In this document: piece after piece, positions 42,968-50,875 of the stretch
How positions within the stretch are numbered: position 1 is the stretch's first letter
Layout: each line of letters opens with the position of its first letter
Assembly (NCBI GenBank): GCA_947456505.1
Contig: CANGTC010000009.1
Coordinates: forward strand, 1-52,893
DNA: 52,893 nucleotides
DNA from: Beijerinckiaceae bacterium
GTDB taxonomy: Bacteria; Pseudomonadota; Alphaproteobacteria; Rhizobiales; Beijerinckiaceae
Direction: 5' to 3'
The notes under the pieces: generated by a model
The model's input: the letters and a program-made list of their open reading frames with translations, nothing else
Database searches by the model: none
What the model was told of the DNA's origin: nothing
Translations under genes and position numbers: made by a program

Positions 42968-43918
42968 CTATGGCGTTACGACTAGTTTGCTGGAATCTGC
43001 TTCCCCATTGAACTGGCCGACATCTTTCATCACGTCCTTCCACACTTCGATATCCTTTGCGGTGATCGCCGTGCGATAATCAGGAAAGGGTGTCGCATTC
43101 ACAATGGCCTCAGGAAGCTTGGTGTATTGGCCAACGATTTTACGCGCCTCTTCCGGATTGGCCTTGATGAAGGCCACGGCCTCGTCGAGTGAGGCCTTCC
43201 AGGCGGCGAGAACCGGTTTGTTGGCCCGCGCCCATTCCCCCGAGGCGATCCAGAAGGGGAACAGCACTTCGTTGCCAGCGCTAAGAAGTGGCGCCGTCAG
43301 CGACACTGCGCCGCCAGCCTTCAGGGCGCCTACGAAAGGCTCTACGACCTCTACGGCGTCTACGCGCCCCGCCTTGAGTTGATCCGCCATATTGGGGAAG
43401 GGCACTTCGACCGCTCGCACTGTCGCGATGTCCACGTTATTTTTTTTCAGCCAGTAGAGGACTGAAATATGAATGACGCCGCCAATGGTTGGCGTGGCGA
43501 TGAGCTTGCCGCCGAGATCCTTCGCGGAGGTTACGCTGGAATCCTTGCCCACCATCAACTGCGTGGTCTGATTGCTTTGAGTTTCGAACACAGCGGCGGC
43601 GACCGCCACGACATCAAGTCCGCTCGCCACTGATTTGAGCAGGTCAGGCGCCGTGCTCGGGGCGAACTCGAACTGGCGCCCCAGGGTGCCCGGCAGGATG
43701 GACAGGTTCTGCGCCACGGTCAGCTTCACGTCTAGCCCGCGCTTTTCGAAGAAGCCTTTTTCCTTGGCGACCCAGGCGGGCGCCTAGGTGACGACTGGAA
43801 TATAGGCGGCGCGAATGGTCGTGGGGGCCTGCTGTTGCGCGGCGACCGGCGCGGCGCCGGCTAGGACAAACCCAAGACAGAAGGCGGCCGCAGCCTCGGC
43901 GAAACAACGCTTGTTCAT
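42968..43918 (-). pseudogene. NMT1-like substrate-binding protein interrupted by an in-frame amber codon
   Basis: From the ATG at 43918 (GGGAG seven bases upstream) a signal peptide (MNKRCFAEAAAAFCLGFVLA, cleavage near VAA-QQQ) leads into TTIRAAYIPVVT. A TAG at 43784-43786 follows, and the same frame resumes with APAWVAKEKGFFEKRGLDVK, the normal continuation of this family. The rest is intact to 42968 (GRQFEFAPSTAPDLLKSVAS, GKLIATPTIGGVIHISVLYW, AVEVVEPFVGALKAGGAVSL). No frame shift is present, so one base change (for example TGG to TAG) explains it. An internal start could yield only a protein without signal peptide. Sequencing error or suppression are alternatives. Confidence 0.82.
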
Positions 43919-43931
43919 ATTTGCTCCCGTT

Positions 43932-43959
43932 TGCATAATTCGTTCCATTATGCATAATT
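43932..43959. promoter_or_regulatory. Candidate operator: repeated TGCATAATT with palindrome
   Basis: The 111-base divergent region between the binding-protein gene (43918, minus) and the hydrolase gene (44030, plus) contains TGCATAATT twice as direct repeats (43932-43940 and 43951-43959, 19 bases apart). The second overlaps the perfect palindrome TTATGCATAA (43948-43957). The spacing of about two helical turns on one face is typical of tandem operator sites. The IclR regulator encoded in the same operon is the natural candidate to bind. Confidence 0.45.
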
Positions 43960-44029
43960 TATACACAGCGGGTGAAGCTGTACAAGCGGCAATTCACCAC
44001 CTACCCCAGGATGTCCCGGAGGAAGCCTG

Positions 44030-44785
44030 TTGAAAATCGACCTTCTTGTTCCTGGCCTCCCGGCGAAGTCAGATCACTTTCTTTTTGGTATCGGTTCGTT
44101 GCTTTTACTGCGTGGACATGGGCGCACAATTCTCTTCGACACGGGCCCATTTCGGGTGCGACCACTGCTCATCAAGACGCTCGGAGAATTCGGTCTCACG
44201 CCCACAGACATCGACGCTGTTTTCCTAACCCATCTGCATTGGGATCATGTGGAAAATCTCGATCTCTTCACCCATGCGGAAATCATGACGCCCAGCGCCG
44301 AGTTTGAATATGCGGCAGTTCCGCGACCCAATGACTGGGGCACGCCGCCCTATGTGCGTGAAATCCTGCAAGGCATGCGCGTGACGCTTTTGCCTGAGGA
44401 GGAACAGGAGCTTTTTCCGGGTGTCCGCACCCTCCTGTTGCCCGGTCATTCAGTTGGTCTGCAGGGCCTGTTGATCGATGCGGGCGGTGAACGCGCGGTG
44501 TTGGCGAGTGATGCGCTCTGGTCAGCGCGTGATGTGACGCGCGCCGTGCCAGACGTTGCTTTCTTCGATCCACAGAAAGCGCAGGCCAGTCTCGACAGGG
44601 CCGTAGCGTCGGGCGACCTATTTTACCCCGGCCATGACCGGCCTTTCCGTATCAAGAACGGCAAAATCGCCTATGAATCCGCGCACCGATATAAAATGAC
44701 CTTCGCGTTCCAGCCGGAGGGACAGGAACTCAATGTGGCGTTTTCGACGGGCTTGCCCCACTCGACTGCGGAGGCGCGGGCATGA
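44030..44785 (+). CDS. Metallo-beta-lactamase-fold hydrolase, canonical metal site
   Basis: A 251-residue MBL-fold hydrolase of the lactonase-like branch. ILFDTGPFRVRP precedes the metal motif His68-Leu-His70-Trp-Asp72-His73 (THLHWDHVENL); the third His is in LLPGHSVGLQG, the bridging Asp in VLASDALWS and the last His in YPGHDRPF. The start is a TTG at 44030 with a strong GGAGGA six bases before it. The gene overlaps the next MBL gene (ATGA) and is divergent from the NMT1-type operon. A cyclic ester, amide or imide is the likely type of substrate. Confidence 0.85.
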   Translation: MKIDLLVPGLPAKSDHFLFGIGSLLLLRGHGRTILFDTGPFRVRPLLIKTLGEFGLTPTDIDAVFLTHLHWDHVENLDLFTHAEIMTPSAEFEYAAVPRPNDWGTPPYVREILQGMRVTLLPEEEQELFPGVRTLLLPGHSVGLQGLLIDAGGERAVLASDALWSARDVTRAVPDVAFFDPQKAQASLDRAVASGDLFYPGHDRPFRIKNGKIAYESAHRYKMTFAFQPEGQELNVAFSTGLPHSTAEARA

Positions 44786-45531
44786 CGCAGCAATCCTCCA
44801 TTACTGTACTTTTCGCGGGCGCGCCCGCCACGGCGGATAAATTCACGCCAGGCATTTCGACCGTCGCTCTCGTGCAGTTTTCCGGCAGGACCATCCTGTT
44901 TGACACTGGTCCCTATGCCTATCGCCCTATTTTGCTTGGCAGGCTCAAGCGGCTGGGTGTGGACCCCGACGCCATCGACACAGTCATCCTCTCCCATTGT
45001 CATTGGGACACTGCGTCGAACGCGGACCTATTTCCCAAGGCGCAGGTCATTCTTCACGAACGGGAGCTTGCCTATGCGCAGGATCCGGCAGGACACGATG
45101 ATCAGACTCAGGCCTATATCGGACGTGCGCTTGGCAAATTGCGCCCTGTCACGATCAAAGGTGACCTGGAATTGGCGCCGGACGTGCGGATCCTCGATCT
45201 GCCTGGCCATACGCCAGGCTCCATAGGCCTTCAGATCGGTAACGAGTTGCTCGCTGGAGACGCTATCATCTGTGCGCGGGACGCTTTGATAGGGAAGCCG
45301 TCGTGTCCCGGACACGATGCCTCGCAGGCGCAACGCAGCCTTGAGAGGGCGCTGGACAGCGCCAGCGTGATTTATCCCGGGCATGACCGCCAGATGAACA
45401 TACAGAACGGCAAGATCATCAGCCTCGCAGACTACACGCTACGTATCCGCCTCTTTACCGACCCTACAGGACCCGACGAAGAAATTCAGATCAGCGCTCA
45501 CGCCGCCAGATCCTTCGCCAGCTGGCCATGA
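44782..45531 (+). CDS. Metallo-beta-lactamase-fold hydrolase with altered HxHxDH motif
   Basis: A 249-residue paralogue of the preceding hydrolase. It has ILFDTGPYAYRP, LSHCHWDTASNADLFP, DLPGHTPGSIGLQ, LLAGDAIICARDALIG and YPGHDRQMNIQNGK. The metal motif is His72-Cys-His74-Trp-Asp76-Thr77, so the second-site His is replaced by Thr. Other metal residues are kept. This could make a mononuclear enzyme or a regulatory partner of the first hydrolase. Start overlaps the first gene's stop. Confidence 0.83.
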   Translation: MTQQSSITVLFAGAPATADKFTPGISTVALVQFSGRTILFDTGPYAYRPILLGRLKRLGVDPDAIDTVILSHCHWDTASNADLFPKAQVILHERELAYAQDPAGHDDQTQAYIGRALGKLRPVTIKGDLELAPDVRILDLPGHTPGSIGLQIGNELLAGDAIICARDALIGKPSCPGHDASQAQRSLERALDSASVIYPGHDRQMNIQNGKIISLADYTLRIRLFTDPTGPDEEIQISAHAARSFASWP

Positions 45532-45832
45532 AGACGGGCTTTTCACGACGGTGGCGAGATGGATAAAGCCGCGTGTGATCGATATATAGAGTTTATGCAT
45601 CCCCCAGATCTGGTCGGCCGAAGGCGGATAGAATTGGCAGAAAATAGGGATAGATTTTTCCCCGGGCCAAGGGAGGTATCAAACGCTTACCAGGGCGTTC
45701 GGCAAACTCATTCTATTTGAGCCGTTCCCAAATCAGTTCATTCTTATTGCCGATGGGATAAAAGCGCATCCTTCAGGTCCGTCAAAAACATAGGCGCGTT
45801 GAAAGTCGGGGTTCTTCTCCCAGCCAGGCGAA
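45532..45832. other. Non-coding stretch with a minus-strand gene fragment
   Basis: No intact gene. Read on the minus strand, 45720-45830 contains EKNPDFQRAYVFDGPEGCAF, then, after a one-frame shift, IGNKNELIWERLK and a stop. This looks like a short C-terminal fragment of a real protein that I cannot name. It ends at the same point (about 45830) where the plus-strand hydantoinase similarity begins. Confidence 0.35.
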
Positions 45833-46540
45833 CCCGGGAATTTTTCGGCGCTGGGGATGTTGCTCTCCGATGTCCGCCTTGATCTTGGGGCCACCTTCGC
45901 AGGCAGGCAGGATGGCGCGGTGATGCCGATGCTGAAGGCTAAATTTGACGAATTGGGAGCCTCTGTGACCCAGACGCTATCGCGCGAGTTCGCGACGGAT
46001 GACATTTTGATGCAATTTTTTGCGGAAACGCGCTTCGTTAGCCAGAGGCATAATATCAAGGTCGTCGTGCCTCCGACGGACGACGCTGCCGTTTTTCGAG
46101 AGTCCTTCCGCAGGGATTACCGCCGCCGCTATGGTCATACGGATCCTGGCGCGCAGGTGGAGGTGCAGGCCCTGCATGTTTCGGCCTTTGTGCGGTCACG
46201 CAAGCCGGACCTGCGTAAGCTGGCTACGCAAGGTCCGGCTCGCGGCAGCAGTCATAAGCGCCGGGTTTATCTCGGCCGCGCATTTGGGTGGCGTGACATG
46301 ATGGTCCATGACCGCGCAAGCCTCCCACCGGGTTTTTCAGGTGAAGGGCAGGCCATCATTGATGAATATGGATCGACAACGCTCATAGGGCCGGGAGATC
46401 ATTACTCGATTGGCGAACATCGCGAAATCCGGATTTCCTGTGTGCAGGGCGCGATAGGGGCCGGGGAGGCTGCCGTGAGGCGGGCTGTGCGCGTGGCGAA
46501 GGAGTTGAGCATGTATCCAGGGTTTGCCTTCTTCAATTGA
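45833..46540 (+). pseudogene. Hydantoinase/oxoprolinase A (HyuA) C-terminal remnant
   Basis: The frame begins to match HyuA at PGNFSALGMLLSDVRLDLGA (from about 45833). It continues through MPMLKAKFDELGASVTQTLS, FVSQRHNIKVVVPPTDDAAV, FRESFRRDYRRRYGHTDPGA and GFSGEGQAIIDEYGSTTLIG. These correspond to the last third of N-methylhydantoinase/5-oxoprolinase subunit A; the ATP-binding N-terminal two thirds (about 450 residues) are missing. The first available ATG is at 45857. The C-terminal residues after DHYSIGEHREIRISC are also out of family. No HyuB gene accompanies it, so it is a relic of an ATP-dependent ring-opening enzyme. Confidence 0.8.
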
Positions 46541-46712
46541 TTGATGATTTTCGTTGATTTGATGACGACGCCACGCCGGTCGTCCCGACGGTCGGTCGAC
46601 ATTCTGTAGCCGTTTTAGGGGAGATTTTATTCGTGAATCGGTTGAGATCGCTTCATGCGGATTTGCGCTTGCAAAAATAATCGATACCATATCGAAAAAT
46701 CGGGAGGCTTCC

Positions 46713-47807
46713 ATGCGGCTGCAATTTATAGCCATGTCTTTCATCGCGGCGCTTTGTTTAGCGGTTGGCCATGTCGCAGTTCATGCTGAGGGCCCTTCCT
46801 TCAAGGTTGATCCTTTCTGGCCAAAGCAATTGCCGAATAATTGGATATTTGGTCAGGTCGCAAGTGTCGCTATTGACGCCAAGGGGCATATTTGGGTCCT
46901 CCAGAGACCGAATTCTCTGACCCTTGATGAAAAGGGGGCGTTCACGTCACCGAAGATTTCCAAATGCTGTGCGCCCGCGCCGCCCGTGATTGAATTTGAT
47001 CAAGAAGGCAATGTAGTTCAGGCATGGGGTGGCCCGGGTGAGGGTTACGAATGGCCCAGGCAAGAGCATGGCATTCTTATAGACGAGAAAGACACGGTCT
47101 GGCTCGCCGGTAATGGCTCCACTGACGGCATGGTGCTGCACTTTACCCGCGACGGAAAATTCATAAAACAATTCGGTCATGCAGGACCATCCAAGGGGTC
47201 TTTGGATCCTACCCAGTTTGGTCAGGTTGCCGACTTCGCTGTTGATCCGCTAGAGAATGAAATTTATCTGGCGGACGGTTACGGTAACCATCGCATCATT
47301 GTGTTAGATCGCGATACAGGCGCTCTCAAGCGTCTTTGGGGCGCCTATGGAAAACCGCCAACTGACAATACGCCGGAGAACTATAAGCCAGACGATCTCC
47401 AGTTCGCCAATCCGGTGCATTGTGTAAAGATTGCTAAAGATGGGCTGGTCTATGTATGTGATCGGTCGAATAATCGGATCCAAATATTCCGCAAAGATGG
47501 AACTTTCGTAAAGCAATTTGTCTACGATCCCGAAACCAGAAAGTCAGGCTCTACATGGGATGTAAATTTCTGGCCGGACGAACACCAAACATTTTTCATT
47601 ATGGTCGATGGCACGAACAACGAGATGCATGTTGTTCGTCGCGAAGACGGCGTCGTTCTTTCTACGTTCGGCCATCAGGGCAGGATGGCAGGAGAATTCC
47701 ATTGGGTTCATACAATCGCTGTCGATAAGGCGGGCAACGTCTATACCACTGAGGTCGATACGGGAAAGCGAGTTCAAAAATGGGTTCCAACCACGGGCGC
47801 TCCATAA
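46713..47807 (+). CDS. Secreted NHL-repeat beta-propeller protein
   Basis: A 364-residue protein with a signal peptide (MRLQFIAMSFIAALCLAVGH, cleavage near VHA-EGP) and about six NHL-type repeats. Examples are VASVAIDAKGHIWVLQRP, FAVDPLENEIYLADGYGNHR, VYVCDRSNNRIQIFRKDGTF and TIAVDKAGNVYTTEVDTGKR. The two-residue CC in ISKCCAPAPPVIEFD is notable. Peptidyl-alpha-hydroxyglycine lyase-like propellers belong to this group, but here the role is unknown; it probably acts in the periplasm or outside. A GGGAGG site lies just before the ATG. It stands alone in its transcription unit. Confidence 0.83.
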   Translation: MRLQFIAMSFIAALCLAVGHVAVHAEGPSFKVDPFWPKQLPNNWIFGQVASVAIDAKGHIWVLQRPNSLTLDEKGAFTSPKISKCCAPAPPVIEFDQEGNVVQAWGGPGEGYEWPRQEHGILIDEKDTVWLAGNGSTDGMVLHFTRDGKFIKQFGHAGPSKGSLDPTQFGQVADFAVDPLENEIYLADGYGNHRIIVLDRDTGALKRLWGAYGKPPTDNTPENYKPDDLQFANPVHCVKIAKDGLVYVCDRSNNRIQIFRKDGTFVKQFVYDPETRKSGSTWDVNFWPDEHQTFFIMVDGTNNEMHVVRREDGVVLSTFGHQGRMAGEFHWVHTIAVDKAGNVYTTEVDTGKRVQKWVPTTGAP

Positions 47808-48349
47808 TTTCCTCTCCATTTGGAGCATACGAACTGCTAATCGTATGTCCCCAACCAGATCGTCCCCACAGACAGATGAGGTCGTCCCCGGCTCTCCAGG
47901 TTTCCGAAGACTAAACAAAATGGCAGTTCGTGCCGTCATTAAGGGGCCCGCCGGCCCCTCTAGGCGCTGTGCTCGCTAAAACGACAGAGATGTGGATGGC
48001 GATTGTAGGGCGCAATTCCCCGAGCGTGCATTCATCTTGAATAATCGAAAACTTAACCTTGGCATTGCGGCGGGACGCTTGTGTGTCTATGGCCGCCTGC
48101 TCGTCCAGCCTCATGTAACCGGCATGATGCCGGCTCAAGACGGAAAGTCTACTTGTCGAGCCTGTCGACACTCACCGCATCAGCATCCCGGGCCAGGCTG
48201 CTTGTTCATTGGGGCAGAATTTATGTTTTCGCCTTCAGACAAATCTGACAAAGGGTAGTGTTTTGCTGGAAAGCGCCTGTCTTCCTGCAGTGTGGCGGCT
48301 GTGCTAGTAATGTGCCCAACGGGACGCCACAAACGAAGAGGTAAATGAC
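47808..48349. other. Intergenic region, no gene recognised
   Basis: 540 bases between two plus-strand genes. The only longer frame (47911-48171, minus) shows no family. The odd-length palindrome CCGGCATGATGCCGG is at 48119-48133, and two TCGTCCCC repeats lie near 47860-47890. The promoter of the GlcG-like gene is expected at about 48240-48330. No clear function can be given. Confidence 0.35.
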
Positions 48350-48844
48350 ATGCGCGCACTTTCCATGGACGAGGCGCTTGCCATCATCCAGAACACCTTT
48401 CGGCATGCGGCCGAGATGAAGGCCCATGCGCTGGCCGCTATCGTGCTGGACGCCGGGGGGCAGGTAAAAGCCTTTCTCAAACAGGATGGCGCCTCCATCA
48501 AGCGGTTCGAGATCGCCCGTGGAAAGGCTTTCGCGTCCTTGGCGATGCATCGTTCTTCTCGGCAGGTATTGCAAAAGGCGCGCGAGAAGCCCCTTTTTAT
48601 GGAGACATTGCGGGCTATCTCAGATGGTCCGATCTTTCTTGAGGCTGGCGGGCAGTTGATTCGCGACAAGGCCGGCGAAATCGTGGGCGCCATTGGCGTT
48701 ACGGGCGATGTGAACGAAGTCGATGATCTCTGCGCCATGGCGGGAATCCGCGCTGTGGGCTTTTTATGCGACGATGACTTCAGCGAGGCTGACTGTCGGC
48801 GTCTCAACATAAAGAAAGATGCGCCTATCAAGGATCCTCGGTGA
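48350..48844 (+). CDS. GlcG/HbpS-family protein
   Basis: A 164-residue single-domain protein of the GlcG/HbpS family (heme- or cobalamin-associated fold of unclear enzymology). It starts MRALSMDEALAIIQNTFRHA and includes LAAIVLDAGGQVKAFLKQDG, FEIARGKAFASLAMHRSSRQ and GAIGVTGDVNEVDDLCAMAG. The GVTGD region is typical. GAGG precedes the ATG. Its stop overlaps the GTG of the following binding protein (GTGA), so the two are co-translated. Confidence 0.83.
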   Translation: MRALSMDEALAIIQNTFRHAAEMKAHALAAIVLDAGGQVKAFLKQDGASIKRFEIARGKAFASLAMHRSSRQVLQKAREKPLFMETLRAISDGPIFLEAGGQLIRDKAGEIVGAIGVTGDVNEVDDLCAMAGIRAVGFLCDDDFSEADCRRLNIKKDAPIKDPR

Positions 48845-49890
48845 AGAGGCTCCCTATGCGCTTGACCTCAAACTTCGCGGCTGCGTTGGCCGTCCTGTTT
48901 CCCATCATTTCGCCAGCGCGCGCAGCAGATTCTGTGGAGGCTTTCTACACAGGGCGGACGGTGGATTTCGTGATTGGTTCGGCCGCAGGGGGTGGCTATG
49001 GCGTCTACGCGCTCGTCCTGGCGCGGCACATTGGGAAACATATTCCGGGCCGCCCCAATGTGGTGGGGAGGTTGATGGACGGCGCCGGTTCGCTCACGGC
49101 CGCCAACCAGCTCTATTCCCGCCTGGCTAGCGATGGCTCCGTCTTTGGCGCTGTATTTACCGGCGCTATCGTGGAGCCATTGATAGGCGACCGTAGCAAG
49201 GCGCGCTATGATTCACGGCGCTTTGGTTACATAGGCAGCGCCAACCGCGAGACCAGCATCTGTTTCGCCCACAGGGATGTGGGCTTCAAGTCATGGCAAG
49301 ATGTGTTTGACCGTAAGCTCATTGTCGGCGGAGCCGGTTGGACATCCTCTATCCGCCAATATCCTGCGGTTCTTAATACGATCCTCGGCACAAAATTTGA
49401 AATCATCACCGGCTATCCCGGCTCCAAGGAGGCGATGCAGGCGGTGGAGAAGGGCGAGGTGCAGGGCACTTGCGGCATCCAGCTCTCAAGCTTCATGCCG
49501 ACCAATGGGGGCTGGATTGATGGCGGTCTTGTAAAGGTGTTTGGGCAGATTGGCGCAGTGGGCGGCGAGCCGTCCATGAATAAACTTGGAGCGCAGAGTA
49601 TCTGGGATGTGGTTAAGAATTCGGAGGACCGGCAGGTTCTCGAACTCATTTTCAACCAGAGCGAGTTTGGTCGGCCCTATATCACGCCCCCCGGCGTGCC
49701 GGCAGAGCGTTTGAAGGCTCTGCGCGATGCTTTCGACGCTACAATGAGGGACCCGGATTTCCTCGGGGAGGCGGCGAAGACAAAACTGCCGATCAATCCC
49801 ATGGGGGGGGAGGAATTCGCACGCATCGTAGATAAGCTTTATGAAGTGCCTGAGCCTCTGGTCGCCCGCGCTCGCAAAGCGCTGGAGTAG
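48841..49890 (+). CDS. Tripartite tricarboxylate transporter (Bug)-type substrate-binding protein
   Basis: A 349-residue periplasmic binding protein. The GTG at 48841 overlaps the previous stop; an ATG at 48856 (MRLTSNFAAALAVLFPIISP) directly starts the signal peptide, with cleavage near ARA-ADS. The mature part has FYTGRTVDFVIGSAAGGGYG, ARHIGKHIPGRPNVVGRLMD, RFGYIGSANRETSICFAHRD and PYITPPGVPAERLKALRDAF. These are typical of the Bug family. No TctA/TctB membrane genes are nearby, so it must work with distant permeases or serve as a sensor. Confidence 0.85.
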   Translation: MKRLPMRLTSNFAAALAVLFPIISPARAADSVEAFYTGRTVDFVIGSAAGGGYGVYALVLARHIGKHIPGRPNVVGRLMDGAGSLTAANQLYSRLASDGSVFGAVFTGAIVEPLIGDRSKARYDSRRFGYIGSANRETSICFAHRDVGFKSWQDVFDRKLIVGGAGWTSSIRQYPAVLNTILGTKFEIITGYPGSKEAMQAVEKGEVQGTCGIQLSSFMPTNGGWIDGGLVKVFGQIGAVGGEPSMNKLGAQSIWDVVKNSEDRQVLELIFNQSEFGRPYITPPGVPAERLKALRDAFDATMRDPDFLGEAAKTKLPINPMGGEEFARIVDKLYEVPEPLVARARKALE

Positions 49891-49894
49891 GGCC

Positions 49895-50824
49895 GTGGCG
49901 GATTCCGGCCTTGATTTGAAGCGTCTTGTCGTCTCGGCATTCCCCAATGCGAAGGCGTTGCCTCTTTGGGTTGGGGAAGCGCAGGGCGTTTTCGCTCGGT
50001 ATGGAATCGCGCTCACAATCGATATGACGCCCGGCTCTGACGCCCAACGCGCGAAGCTTCTCGATGGAAGGATTCATATCGCCCAGGCTGCTGTCGATAA
50101 CGCGCTGCAACTCGTCGTCGAGGGGCATGACGTCATCATCGCCATGGGCGGTGAGAGCGGTATGAATGACTTCATCGTGCAGGGAGACGTTAACAGTTTC
50201 ACGGATCTGCGCGGCCGCACGCTTGTGGTCGACGCCCCCAACACCGCCTATGCCTTGCTGGCGCGTAAGATCCTGGCGCGCGCAGGTCTGGAAGCGGGGG
50301 TTGACTACGAGATCAAGCCTATTGGAAATGCGAGCATGCGCTTGAAGGCTATGCTTGAGGATAGCTTTAATGCAGGCGGTGTGATGAATCCGCCTTTTTC
50401 TTCGGAAGCGAAGTTGCGTGGCATGAAAAGTCTGGGGCGGTTGACCGACCTTTTGGGGCCTTATCAGGCTGGCGGTGCTTTTATGCTTCGCGCCTTTGCG
50501 GAGCAAAACACGACTACTCTAGAAAATTACATCAAGGCCTATGTGACGTGTTTGCGCTGGGTTTTCGATCCCGACAACAAGGCGGCGGGTGTTGCATTGT
50601 TGATGGGCAGACTAACGTTGACCCGGGGTGTTGCCAGCGCCGCTTATGACCAATTGATTGATGTCGGGTTTGGTTTCCAGCAGGATGCAAGGCTGGATAT
50701 GGAGGGCGTTCGGCAAATGCTGGCGACACGCACGCAAACCCAAGGGCGCAGCCCCAGGCTTGACGATCAGGCGACCTTTATCGATCTATCGTTTTACCAT
50801 CGCGCATTAGCGTCGATGGGGTGA
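49895..50824 (+). CDS. NMT1-like substrate-binding protein without signal peptide
   Basis: A 309-residue protein starting at a GTG (49895) immediately after the previous gene. It begins MADSGLDLKRLVVSAFPNAK and continues LWVGEAQGVFARYGIALTID and RIHIAQAAVDNALQLVVEGH, the NMT1/THI5-type binding fold. No hydrophobic export signal precedes the fold and no upstream in-frame start offers one. It may be a cytoplasmic binding or enzymatic relative of THI5-type proteins, or may have lost its signal. No permease accompanies it. Confidence 0.78.
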   Translation: MADSGLDLKRLVVSAFPNAKALPLWVGEAQGVFARYGIALTIDMTPGSDAQRAKLLDGRIHIAQAAVDNALQLVVEGHDVIIAMGGESGMNDFIVQGDVNSFTDLRGRTLVVDAPNTAYALLARKILARAGLEAGVDYEIKPIGNASMRLKAMLEDSFNAGGVMNPPFSSEAKLRGMKSLGRLTDLLGPYQAGGAFMLRAFAEQNTTTLENYIKAYVTCLRWVFDPDNKAAGVALLMGRLTLTRGVASAAYDQLIDVGFGFQQDARLDMEGVRQMLATRTQTQGRSPRLDDQATFIDLSFYHRALASMG

Positions 50825-50875
50825 TCCAGATCATTTAATTTCATTTGCGCGTTGGCAAGGTCCAGCAGGCTTGGT

